From Solirubrobacter sp963724195 (GTDB lineage: Bacteria > Actinomycetota > Thermoleophilia > Solirubrobacterales > Solirubrobacteraceae), in assembly GCA_963724195.1 (NCBI GenBank), contig CAVRTQ010000008.1:1-64000 (forward strand): a DNA stretch of 64,000 nt, in the 5' to 3' direction. A program made the translations under genes and the position numbers. Shown here in pieces: positions 47,016-55,403 of the stretch; the first letter of the stretch is position 1; every line of letters starts with the position of its first letter. Under the pieces are notes generated by a model. The model ran no database searches and had not been told where the DNA came from. It was given only the letters and a program-made list of their open reading frames with translations.

Positions 47016-48158
47016 TCATGCCGCGATCTCGAAGACGGTCTTCACGCGTCCGGCGCGTGCGGATTTGGGCGCGGTCTCCAAGGCCTTCTGGAAAGCGCGC
47101 AACGGCCAACCGCGGTCGATCAGCCGACCGGGCTTGAGGGTCTTGGCGAACTCGAGCGCGGCGGGGAAGTCGTTCTCGTACCCGTACGCGCCGCGGAGCT
47201 CCAGCTCGCGCAGCCACGCCGCGGCGAGGTCCACCTTCAGCTCGCCCGGCATGCCGACGAGCACCACGCGGCCACGCGGACGCGTGATCGTGATCGACTG
47301 CTCGATGCTCGTCCCGGTCCCCACACAGTCAAGTACACGGTCGAAGCCTCCGAGCAACATCTCGCGGCCCTGATGTCCGACCAATCTGCGGGAATGCGTG
47401 ACCCGCGCGCCCTCGATGTAGAGGTTCGCGGGGGTGAAGACGTCGTCGGCGCCGAAGCGGCGCGCGGCGGTCTGCTGGCCCGCGTGCTTGGCGACGACGA
47501 TGATCGTCGCGCTCGGCGCGGCTTCGCGCACGGCCGCGAGCGTGAGCAGCCCGATCGTGCCCGCGCCGATGATCGCGATCGTCTCGCCCGGCTGGACGTC
47601 GGCGATGCGCGCGGCGTGCAGCGCGCACGCGAGCGGCTCCACCAGCACGGCGTCCTCGTCGGACAGGTCGTCGGGCACGGTGTGCAGCTGCGCCTCGTGC
47701 GCGACGAGCCCTTCGCTCCAGCCGCCGCCCGTCTCGCGGCAGAAGCCGGTCTGCAGGCCGGCGGACAACGAGCCGTCGATCACGTTGCGACACAGCGCGG
47801 ACAGGCCCTGCGCGCACTCGGGGCACGGCGGCGTGACGCCGCGGACGTTGCAGCCGAGCGCGGGCTGCACGACGACCCGCTCGCCCCGCCGCGGCCCCGC
47901 CCCGATCTCGCCCACGATCTCGTGGCCGGGGACGAACGGGGTGGACGTGAGCGTCGCCAGGTGCAGTGACGCCTTGCCGGACACGAGCGCGAGGTCGGAG
48001 CCGCAGATGCCGGTGAGCTTCGGGCGCACGGGCAGCCAGCCGGGGCCGGGCATGCGCGGCGGCCGCACCTCGCTGAGCGCGAGCGCCCCCGCGCCGGGCA
48101 GGCCCGCGCGCGTGGCGACGTACTTGGCGATGCTCGGTGTGTACGTGAGCGCCTGCAC
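47016..48158 (-). CDS. Zinc-dependent alcohol dehydrogenase
   Basis: 380 aa medium-chain dehydrogenase. Catalytic zinc site GICGSDLAL and PGHEIVGEI (His, Glu), structural-zinc-type cysteines CPECAQGLSALC, Rossmann motif IIGAGTIGLLTL. Ends 82 bp before the LarA-like gene. Probably oxidises or reduces a long-chain alcohol/aldehyde made by the reductase encoded upstream. Confidence 0.9.
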   Translation of the reverse strand: MQALTYTPSIAKYVATRAGLPGAGALALSEVRPPRMPGPGWLPVRPKLTGICGSDLALVSGKASLHLATLTSTPFVPGHEIVGEIGAGPRRGERVVVQPALGCNVRGVTPPCPECAQGLSALCRNVIDGSLSAGLQTGFCRETGGGWSEGLVAHEAQLHTVPDDLSDEDAVLVEPLACALHAARIADVQPGETIAIIGAGTIGLLTLAAVREAAPSATIIVVAKHAGQQTAARRFGADDVFTPANLYIEGARVTHSRRLVGHQGREMLLGGFDRVLDCVGTGTSIEQSITITRPRGRVVLVGMPGELKVDLAAAWLRELELRGAYGYENDFPAALEFAKTLKPGRLIDRGWPLRAFQKALETAPKSARAGRVKTVFEIAA

Positions 48159-48162
48159 GGGA

Positions 48163-50379
48163 CTAGATCGCGGCCCGTTCCGTGCCCCAGGTCTCGATCG
48201 GCCAGCGGCGGCGCCGGGCCTCCCGTGAGAGCCGGAAGTCGGGGTTGATCGCGTGCGGATGGCCGACGAGCTCCAGCAGCGGCAGGTCCGCGAGGCTGTC
48301 GCCGTAGGCGTGGCAGTCCTTGAGCTCCACGTCGTGGTCGGCGGCCAGGCGCGCGGCCAGCGAGGCGCGGCCGTCGGCGGTCAGCGGCGGCTCGGCCAGC
48401 TCACCCGTGAAGCGGCCGACGCGCTCGACGAGCTTGGCGGCGTGGACCTCGTCCGCGAGGTGCTCCAGCGGCTCCACGAGGAAGTCCAGCGCGCTCGTGA
48501 TCAGGATCACGCGGTCGCCGCGGCGCTTGTGCTCGCGGATCCGCCGCACGGCCTCGTGCTGGATGCGCGGCTGGATGAAGTCCGGCAGCGCCTGCCTCGG
48601 CCTGGCGCTTGAGCTCGCGCGCCGGGAGGTCCTTGTAGAGCTTGTAGAAGTTGCGGTTGAACGCGGTGCGCGAGCGGCGGTCCTCGATGATCCAGCTCGG
48701 CACCTTGGTCGCGGCGCCGGCGGTCCACACGAGCTTGTCCAGCTCGGGCATGTCGCGGGTCCGCAGCCAGGCGTAGAAGTGCGCGACGGTGCTGTCGAGC
48801 ACGACGCCCTCGACGTCGAACAGCGCGAGCGCGGGCGGGCCGTCGGGCGCGGGGCGGCGGCCGGCGCTCTTGGTCTTCTTCGGGCCGGGCGCGGGCGGCA
48901 CGACGATCTTGCGCAGCGCCGGGAGGTGGACTTCCTCCATGTAGTGGTCCCAGTCGATCGTGTCGACGTCGAACCCGAAGCGCTCGCGGTCGTCGGGATG
49001 CAGCGAGTCCAGCAGCGCGCGGGCGTTGCGGTCGTCGAAGACGCAGTCGAGCTCGCCGTAGGGGCGGTAGATCTCGTTCAGGCGCTTGAGCCGGTCCAGC
49101 TTGCGCTGGTTCTTGTGCAGCCGGAGCTCGACGTCGTTGCTGCGCGGGATCGGCAGCTTGTCGACGAGGGTGCGACCCGTTCGAGGACGTTGGTCGCGCG
49201 CTCGATCTTGGTCAGGATGCTGTTGGCCGACGAGAAGCGCCAGTCGGGGACGCTGACCGGCAGGCCGTCCTCGTCCGGCAGCGGGCGCTCGCGGAAGTAC
49301 TTCGTGTTCACGTCCGCCAGGTCGCCGATCGTGAACGGGTTGCGCATGCCCGTCGAGACGTTGAACACGCGCACCTCGTCGGGCGGGTGCGCGGCGGCGA
49401 CGAGGCACGCGTTGGCCACGAAGTCGACGGGGATGATGTCGATCCGGATGCTGCTGTTGGCGCCGAAGCGGCCGGGGATGATGCCGGCGCCGTAGCCGAG
49501 CATGATCGGGTCGGCGACCTTCAGCGACTCCATCCAGCCCGGGTACGGCGTGTTCAGCGCGGACTCGACGATCGCCGGGCGGACGATCGTGAGCTGCTTC
49601 GGGTTCGCGCCGAGGAGCGTGCGCTCGCCGAGGGCCTTGGACAGGCCGTACGTGTCGCTCCAGCCGAGGGCGCGGGCGCGTTCGCGGCCGCGCTCGGTGA
49701 GCTGCTCGCGCACCCACTCGTAGCGGAGGATCTCGGCGCGGGTGCCGACGGCCGGGCCGCCGGCGGGGCCGATCGCCCGGTGCGCTTCGGCGACGAACCG
49801 GTGCTGATGCTGCGGCAGGCGCGACTCGGCCTCGATGTCGTTGCGCCAGGCCTTCGCGGCGTTGAGCTCGGCGTTGAGGTCCAGCCAGGGCTCGGTCGGC
49901 GCGGTGCCCGACGGCTTCTCGAGCACGAGCCCGGTGCGCATGCCCGCGGCGTAGGCCGTGGACACGTGGATGAAGTACGGGTCGCTGCCGGCGTCGCGCA
50001 CGGACTGCAGCAGGCGCGCCGGTCCCTTGGCGTTCAGCTCCAGCGCCTCGTCGAGCGACTGCTCGAAGGAGACGGACGCGGCGCAGTGGATGACGATGTC
50101 GATCCCGCTGCCGACGTCCAGGCCCTCACGGCCGAGGTCGCCGCTGATGGTCTTCACGCGGCTGCCGTCCAGTCCCTCGCAGGGACCGCTGTTGAGGATC
50201 TCGTTCTCGAGGCGCTGCTGCGCGTCGCCGCGCAGCAGCAGCGTGACCTGCGTGTCCGGCAGCTCCCGCAGGATCTGGCCGAGCACGGCTTTTCCGAGGA
50301 ATCCAGAGGCCCCGGTGAGCAGGACGGTCTTGCCGGCCAATTGCTCCTGGATGAGGACGTCGTCAGGCAGAGCGAGCAC
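48163..50379 (-). CDS. Fatty acyl-CoA reductase-like SDR fused to HAD-IB phosphatase, two frameshifts
   Basis: About 738 aa from a GTG. Residues 1-430: extended SDR of the fatty acyl-CoA reductase kind (TVLLTGASGFLGKAVLGQIL, SDTYGLSKALGE for YxxxK). After a linker (ERFGFDVDTIDWDHYMEEVH) comes a SerB-like HAD domain: ALALFDVEGVVLDSTVAHFY, ILITSALDF, CHAYGDSLADLPLL. Motif I reads DxE, not DxD, so phosphatase activity is doubtful. Frame changes near 49175 and 48595. The usual partners of such HAD domains are acyltransferases, and plsC lies in the same operon. Confidence 0.8.
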
Positions 50380-50393
50380 CGTACCAGTCGTCT

Positions 50394-50411
50394 CTACTAA
50401 CGTGTCAGTAG
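50394..50411. promoter_or_regulatory. TetR operator between the lipid operon and its regulator
   Basis: CTACTAACGTGTCAGTAG, an 18-bp imperfect palindrome (7 of 9 pairs), ends at the base before the TetR ATG and 15 bp from the divergent GTG. Confidence 0.6.
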
Positions 50412-51002
50412 ATGGCGTCTAAGGCGAGCATTTTGGAGGCCGCGCGCGGTGAGTTCGCGTTGCACGGGTACTCCGCGCGCCTGCAGGACATCGCCGAGCG
50501 GGCGGGCCTCACGCACCCCACGCTGCTGTACCACTTCAAGTCCAAGGAGCGGCTCTACGCCGCTGTCATCGAACAGGCCATGATGGACTGGGCCGAGATG
50601 ACGTCGCTGGCCGTGTCCACCGCGCCGGTGGGGTTCGACCGCGTCGCGGCCCTCGTGCGCGCGGCCGTGGAGTTCTTCGCCACCCACGGGGACTTCGTCG
50701 TCATCTGGCGCCGCGAGGCGATCGAGGGCGGAGGCCGTCTGGAAGACGCGATGGCCGAGCACATGCGCCCGTTCCTGGACCGCGCCATCGCGTTCCTGGA
50801 GCGGGAGATCGAAGCCGGGCGGCTGCGGTCGCACGATCCCGGCGAGCTGATGCAGATCGTCTACGGGGCGGTCTCGACGTACTTCTCCGACGCGGGCTTC
50901 CGGGCCCGGCTGTTCGGCGGCGACCCGATGTCGATCGAGGAACGCGAGCGCTTCGGCGCCGCGCTCACCGCGATGTTGCGGGACGCGCTGGCTCCACGTT
51001 GA
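50412..51002 (+). CDS. TetR-family regulator (FadR/RutR-like)
   Basis: 196 aa. Helix-turn-helix ILEAARGEFALHGYSARLQD IAERAGLTHPTLLYHFKSKE, then an all-helical ligand domain (FFATHGDFVVIWRREAIEGG). Likely represses itself and the divergent acyl-CoA reductase operon through the palindrome at its start. Its last 38 bp overlap the converging larE. Confidence 0.9.
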   Translation: MASKASILEAARGEFALHGYSARLQDIAERAGLTHPTLLYHFKSKERLYAAVIEQAMMDWAEMTSLAVSTAPVGFDRVAALVRAAVEFFATHGDFVVIWRREAIEGGGRLEDAMAEHMRPFLDRAIAFLEREIEAGRLRSHDPGELMQIVYGAVSTYFSDAGFRARLFGGDPMSIEERERFGAALTAMLRDALAPR

Positions 51003-51777
51003 GCCGGCCGCTCTTGAAGGGCTTGAGGTCGATGGTGGCGTGCTGGTAGCCGGCGCGCTTGATCGCGGCGACGATGCCGGGCTCGGCGGAGAGCGCGCGG
51101 TCGAGGTCCTCGATGGCGACCTCGAGCCGGCCGAGGATGCCGTGGTGGCGGACGCGGATGACCGGGAAGCCGAGCGCCTTCACGGCCTGCTCGGCGCGGT
51201 CGATCTGCGCGAGCGTCTCGGGGTCCACGCCGGTGCCGTAGGGGATGCGGCTCGCGAGGCACGGTGAGGCGGGCTTCTCGGCGCTCGGGAGCTGCAGTTC
51301 GCGCGCGAGCGCTCTGACCTCGTCCTTGGTCACGTCGACGAGCGGGTGCTGCACGTCGTGCTCGGCCGCGGCTTTCAGGCCGGGGCGCCAGTCGCCCTGG
51401 TCGTCCTGGTTGGCGCCGGAGAGCAGCGGGACGCCCGGGTAGCGCGCGGCGAGCGTGTCGTAGAGCTCGGACTTGCAGAAGTAACAGCGGTCGCGGCCGT
51501 TGGCGCGGTAGCCGGGGCGGGCGAGCTCGTTCGTCGTGACGATCTCGTGGGCGATGCCGATATGCGCGGCGACGCGCTTCGCGCCCTCCAGCTCACCGCT
51601 GGCGACGCTCGGGGAGACCGCCGTCACGGCCTTGGCCTTGTCACCGAGCGCGCGATACGCGATCGCGGCGACGACGGACGAGTCGACGCCGCCGGAGAAC
51701 GCGACGACCGCGTGACCGAGCGCGGCGACGCGAGCCTCGAGAAGATAAAGGTGCCTGGCACCTTTAGGTTCGGGCAT
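50965..51777 (-). CDS. larE: LarE, ATP-dependent sacrificial sulfur transferase
   Basis: 270 aa. PP-loop FSGGVDSSVVAAIAYRALG, CYFCKSELYD with the cysteine that donates sulfur, and SPCLASRIPYGTGV. LarE thiolates the carboxylates of the pincer precursor made by LarB. Its first codons contain the palindrome at 51746, so the true start may lie a little downstream. Confidence 0.9.
   Translation of the reverse strand: MPEPKGARHLYLLEARVAALGHAVVAFSGGVDSSVVAAIAYRALGDKAKAVTAVSPSVASGELEGAKRVAAHIGIAHEIVTTNELARPGYRANGRDRCYFCKSELYDTLAARYPGVPLLSGANQDDQGDWRPGLKAAAEHDVQHPLVDVTKDEVRALARELQLPSAEKPASPCLASRIPYGTGVDPETLAQIDRAEQAVKALGFPVIRVRHHGILGRLEVAIEDLDRALSAEPGIVAAIKRAGYQHATIDLKPFKSGRLNVEPARPATSR
51746..51766. 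repeat. REP-like perfect palindrome in larE 5' end
   Basis: TAAAGGTGCC-T-GGCACCTTTA, 10-bp arms around one base. AAGGTGCC/GGCACCTT palindromes of this type recur as dispersed repeats in many GC-rich genomes. Only one copy is seen here. Confidence 0.55.
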
Positions 51778-52897
51778 GCGCCTCGACCATCGCTTTCGCC
51801 CACACCGTCTTGACCGGCTCCCCCGCGATCCTCGCCGCGCGTTCGCAGTCCGCGTGCTCGGGCGCCAGGTTGACGACCTTGCCGTCGAGGCGGCCGACCT
51901 TGATCCGCACGGGCTCGCCGGCGACCTCGACCGTCAGGAAGTCGCGCTCCAGCTCGACGCGGTCCAGGTGCGCGACGCGCACGCCGAGCGAGCTGGTCTC
52001 GCGCAGCATCGCCTCGATCACGGCGCGTTCGTCGGTCGGCCGCGCGAGGGCCGAGATCACGAAGCCCGGGCGGCCCTTCTTCATCTGCGCCGGCGTGGTC
52101 CAGACGTCGAGCGCGCCGGCCGCGAAGCACGCGGCCGCGGCGTCCGGCGCGAGTTCGGGGATGAGGTCGTCGAGGTTGGCCTCGATCAGGCTGACGGTGC
52201 CGGTCGTGGCCTCGGTGCCGAGGATGGCGCGGACGACGTTCGGGAACGCCTTCAGGTCCCGCGTGCCGGAGCCGTAGCCGGTGGCGTGCAGCGTCATCCG
52301 CGGCAGCGGGCCGTAGGACTCGGCGAGCGCCGCGACGAGCGCCGCGCCGGTGGGCGTGACGAGCTCCAGGTCCACCTCGACACCGTGGATCGGCGCGCCT
52401 TTGAGGAGCTCGAGCGTCGCGGGCGCGGGCAGCGGCAGGTTGCCGTGCGCGGCCTTCACGAACCCGCGGCCCATCGGCAGCGGCGAGCAGATCACGCGGT
52501 CCACGTGCAGCGACTCGAGCGCGAGCGCGACACCCACGATCTCGCCGATGGCGTCGATCGCGCCGACCTCGTGGAAGTGCACGCGCTCGGGCGGCAGGTC
52601 GTGGATGCGGCCCTCGGCGATCGCGAGCCGCTTGAACGCTTCCTGCGCGCGCTGTTCCGCCCGCTCGGGCAGGCCGGCGGCGGCGATCAGCTGCTTGATC
52701 GTGCCCCAGTCACGGTGCGGCTGCTCCGCCGCGCCCGTGATCGTCGTGGTGACGGCGGTGATCCCGTGCCGGTCGGCCGTTCCGCGCTCGATCTCGAGGT
52801 CGAAGGCGGACAGATCCACCGTCGCGCCGGCGTCGAGCAACGCGCCGAGCAGCATGTCCCCGGCGACCCCGCCGATGCAGTCCACGTACAGGATCAC
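51764..52897 (-). CDS. larC: LarC, nickel insertion protein for the pincer cofactor
   Basis: 377 aa as one open frame from a GTG overlapping larB (GTGA). ILYVDCIGGVAGDMLLGALL at the start, ERVHFHEVGAIDAIGEIVGV with His/Glu, GRGFVKAAHGNLPLPAPATL, and C-terminal VSLIEANLDDLIPELAPDAA. LarC is a CTP-dependent nickel cyclometallase. In some bacteria it needs a programmed frameshift; here no shift is needed. Confidence 0.95.
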   Translation of the reverse strand: MILYVDCIGGVAGDMLLGALLDAGATVDLSAFDLEIERGTADRHGITAVTTTITGAAEQPHRDWGTIKQLIAAAGLPERAEQRAQEAFKRLAIAEGRIHDLPPERVHFHEVGAIDAIGEIVGVALALESLHVDRVICSPLPMGRGFVKAAHGNLPLPAPATLELLKGAPIHGVEVDLELVTPTGAALVAALAESYGPLPRMTLHATGYGSGTRDLKAFPNVVRAILGTEATTGTVSLIEANLDDLIPELAPDAAAACFAAGALDVWTTPAQMKKGRPGFVISALARPTDERAVIEAMLRETSSLGVRVAHLDRVELERDFLTVEVAGEPVRIKVGRLDGKVVNLAPEHADCERAARIAGEPVKTVWAKAMVEAHART

Positions 52898-53565
52898 TTC
52901 GCCGACTGCCTCGCAATTCTCGCCGCGATCGTCCCCGCACCGAACCCGTCGTCGATGTTCACCACGGCCACCCCGGCCGCGCAACTGGTCAGCATCGCCA
53001 GCAGCGCGCTCACACCGCCGAACGCCGCCCCGTAGCCCGTGCTGGTCGGCACCGCGATCACCGGCGCGGCCACGATCCCGCCGACGACCGAGGCCAGCGC
53101 CGCATCCCACCCGGCCACGACCACGACGCAGTCCGCGCGCTTGAGATCCGGCAACGCCGGCTCCAGCCGGTGCAGCCCGGCCACGCCCGCATCCCGGTGC
53201 ACGATCACCTCGGTGCCGAGCAGCTCCGCCCGCACCTGCGCCTCCCGCACCACCGGCCCGTCCGACGTGCCCCCGGACACGATCGTCACCAGGCCCTTGG
53301 CCTCCGGCACACCGCGCGCGATCCACGCCAGCCGCGCGCGCTCGTCCTCGACCGCGTCGTCGCCGAGCGCCAGCACGGCCTCCCGCGCCGCTTTGTCGGC
53401 CCGCGTGACGAGCACGCTGCCGGAGCCCGCCTCCAGCAACGCCGTCGCGATCGCGCTGATCTCCTCCGGCGTCTTGCCCTCGGCCACGATCGCCTCCGGC
53501 GCGCCTTGGCGCGCTTCGCGGTCGGTGTCGACGCGCGCGAAGCCGAGGTCGCGAAAAGAGTCCAT
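52894..53565 (-). CDS. larB: LarB, pyridinium-3,5-biscarboxylate mononucleotide synthase
   Basis: 223 aa. N-terminal EGKTPEEISAIATALLE; C-terminal PurE-like domain with SGGTSDGPVVREAQ, VVAGWDAALASVVGGIVAAP and PTSTGYGAAFGGVSALLAML. Carboxylates and hydrolyses nicotinic acid adenine dinucleotide, the first step of nickel-pincer cofactor synthesis. First gene of larB-larC-larE. Confidence 0.95.
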   Translation of the reverse strand: MDSFRDLGFARVDTDREARQGAPEAIVAEGKTPEEISAIATALLEAGSGSVLVTRADKAAREAVLALGDDAVEDERARLAWIARGVPEAKGLVTIVSGGTSDGPVVREAQVRAELLGTEVIVHRDAGVAGLHRLEPALPDLKRADCVVVVAGWDAALASVVGGIVAAPVIAVPTSTGYGAAFGGVSALLAMLTSCAAGVAVVNIDDGFGAGTIAARIARQSAK

Positions 53566-53568
53566 CAG

Positions 53569-53588
53569 CCCCGGCAGGTTAGCCGGGG
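53569..53588 (-). promoter_or_regulatory. Palindrome enclosing a -10-like element before larB
   Basis: Read on the minus strand: CCCCGGC-TAACCT-GCCGGGG, 7-bp arms with a TANNNT hexamer as the spacer, three bases before the larB ATG. A bound regulator would cover the promoter. No matching -35 seen. Confidence 0.4.
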
Positions 53589-53713
53589 TGGTACGGCTGG
53601 CCCCACCTCCAGTCTCGTGTTCTGGCGCACGGAGAGGCGGGCTGGCCGGGTGGGGAGAGAATTCACTCCGGAGGACTATTCACGGGACAGCCCAACGTCC
53701 CGAGGATGCCGTC

Positions 53714-53950
53714 ATGAACAACAACTTTCACGAACTCGCCCACCGCCGCAACGACGGCCTCGACGTGACGATGTTCTGGGACTCGGTCAGCGATCGGGTG
53801 ACCGTGACGGTCGCGGATCGCAAGCAGGACGCGCAGTTCGAGATCGTCGTCGGGCCCGGCGAGCGCGCCCTCGACGTCTTTCATCACCCCTTCGCGTACC
53901 GGGCGGTGCGCGAACAGCGCGGCTCGTCAACCCTGGTGTCCACGACATGA
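53714..53950 (+). CDS. Hypothetical protein
   Basis: 78 aa, beta-rich, beginning FHELAHRRNDGLDVTMFWDS and containing VTVTVADRKQDAQFEIVVGP and DVFHHPFAYRA. I recall this as a small actinobacterial family without function. A hairpin CGGGAC/GTCCCG (53683-53702) lies in the leader. Overlaps the next gene by ATGA. Confidence 0.6.
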   Translation: MNNNFHELAHRRNDGLDVTMFWDSVSDRVTVTVADRKQDAQFEIVVGPGERALDVFHHPFAYRAVREQRGSSTLVSTT

Positions 53951-54144
53951 CGGGCTCGGTGTGGACCGGGCGCTACCCCGTTGCGCCGGGCACGCCACCG
54001 CGCGATGTGGTGGTGCGGGTGCGCTCGGAGGGCTGGACGACGATCGAGTTCGACATCGAGCATTCGTACGGCGGCCCGGTCGGTGTCGGGCGCGGAGCGT
54101 TGCCCTCCGCGGTGTTCGCGCGGCGGTTCGACCGCATTTTCTAG
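53947..54144 (+). CDS. Hypothetical protein
   Basis: 65 aa, probably beta strands (RDVVVRVRSEGWTTIEFDIE). Not recognised. Start ATG overlaps the preceding stop. Confidence 0.4.
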   Translation: MTGSVWTGRYPVAPGTPPRDVVVRVRSEGWTTIEFDIEHSYGGPVGVGRGALPSAVFARRFDRIF

Positions 54145-54170
54145 ACACGAGTGACACAATCGGCGGTGCG

Positions 54171-54546
54171 ATGGCCACCGACCTCACCGTCGTGTTGCGG
54201 GATGAGCCGGGAGCGCTGGCACGCCTCGGCGAAGTGACCGTGGCCGCGGGCGTGCATCTCCGCGGGCTCGCGGCGTTCACCGGGGACGGTGGACGCGGGT
54301 TCGTGCATGCGCTCGTCGACGACGGCGACGTCAGCGAGGCCAAGGCGGCGCTGGAAGGCGCGGGCCTGCACGTGGCCGATACGCGCGAGATGCTCGTGGT
54401 GCCGGTCGGCCCGGGCGGGCTCGTCGACGTGATGATCGCGCTGTCCGAGGCCAACGTGAACGTGGATCTGGCGTACACCGTGAACGGTGACCACGCTCGC
54501 CATCGCCACGGACGACTTCTACAACGCGCGCGACGCCCTGGCGTAG
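54171..54546 (+). CDS. Tandem ACT-domain regulatory protein, one frameshift
   Basis: About 124 aa after repair. Two ACT folds: LTVVLRDEPGALARLGEVTV and VVPVGPGGLVDVMIALSEAN. Near 54487 the frame slips; the continuation TTLAIATDDFYNARDALA is the expected final strand and helix. Such proteins bind amino acids; partner unknown. The end overlaps the converging phosphotransferase by 28 bp. Confidence 0.7.
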
Positions 54547-55379
54547 CCGGCCAGCGCCTCGTCGCGCAGGTCGGTCATGCCTTCCTCGGCGCCGTAGCGC
54601 GCGAGCACCGCGCACAGGTTCAGCGCGAGCACCCGCGCCCGCAGCGCCTGCTCCTCGCTGACGCTGCCGTAGGCGCGGAAGAAGTCCGAGCGGCCGTCCG
54701 GGCCGAGCAGCGCCCAGACCAGGATGAGATCGATCGACGGGTCGCCGAGGCAGACGTCGCCCCAGTCGATCACGCCGGCCAGCCCGTCGTCGTCGCGGAC
54801 GAGCAGGTGACGGAGGTGGAGGTCGCCGTGGCAGACGACGGTCGCCGCCGGGCGCTCCAACGCCAGCGCATCACCGAGCCACGGTGGCGCCTCGAGCCCC
54901 AGCGCCTCGATCGACTCGACGGTGCGCGCCACGCGGATGCTCATGTCGGCCCGGCCCATCGGGTCGTCGGGCAACTCGACGGTCACGGTCGAGTCGTGCA
55001 GCGCGCGCAAGCATTCGCCCAACGGCCGGCCGAGCGCGTCCCGCGCATCGGCCGAGAGCCCCAGCGGCTCGCGCCCCTCGATCAGCTCGGCTCCGAACCA
55101 CGGCCAGGCGAACTCCTCGGTGGGCTCGCCCACGAACACCGGCGTGGGGACCGGGACGGGGAGCCGCAGCTCCGGCAACACGGCGAGCTCACGCCACACG
55201 CCGGGGATCGCCATCGCGCGCCGCGGGAAGCGGAACGCCCACCGTTCGTCGGCCAGCCAGACCGTGTTGTCCCACCCCTCGCCGATCAGCCGCAGCGAGG
55301 CGGGCGTGAAGTGCTGGCCGGCGATCAACTGGCGCGCAAGCGCCTCGTCGACGATCCGTTCCGCGTCCCATTCAGGCAT
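54519..55379 (-). CDS. Aminoglycoside phosphotransferase-family kinase
   Basis: 286 aa. Kinase-like fold with the Brenner motif VVCHGDLHLRHLLV and the metal Asp in GVIDWGDVCLGDPSIDLILV. N-terminal IGEGWDNTVWLADERWAFRF. It phosphorylates a small hydroxyl or amino sugar compound; resistance is possible but not shown. An upstream ATG (55400) is an alternative start. Divergent from the glycosyltransferase fusion. Confidence 0.85.
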   Translation of the reverse strand: MPEWDAERIVDEALARQLIAGQHFTPASLRLIGEGWDNTVWLADERWAFRFPRRAMAIPGVWRELAVLPELRLPVPVPTPVFVGEPTEEFAWPWFGAELIEGREPLGLSADARDALGRPLGECLRALHDSTVTVELPDDPMGRADMSIRVARTVESIEALGLEAPPWLGDALALERPAATVVCHGDLHLRHLLVRDDDGLAGVIDWGDVCLGDPSIDLILVWALLGPDGRSDFFRAYGSVSEEQALRARVLALNLCAVLARYGAEEGMTDLRDEALAGYARASRAL

Positions 55380-55403
55380 CTCACTGGTAGCGTGCCGCAT
55401 CGC

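Noticed and set aside
51764..52897. Programmed frameshift in larC
   Set aside because: The whole protein is encoded in one frame here, unlike the split larC1/larC2 of some bacteria.
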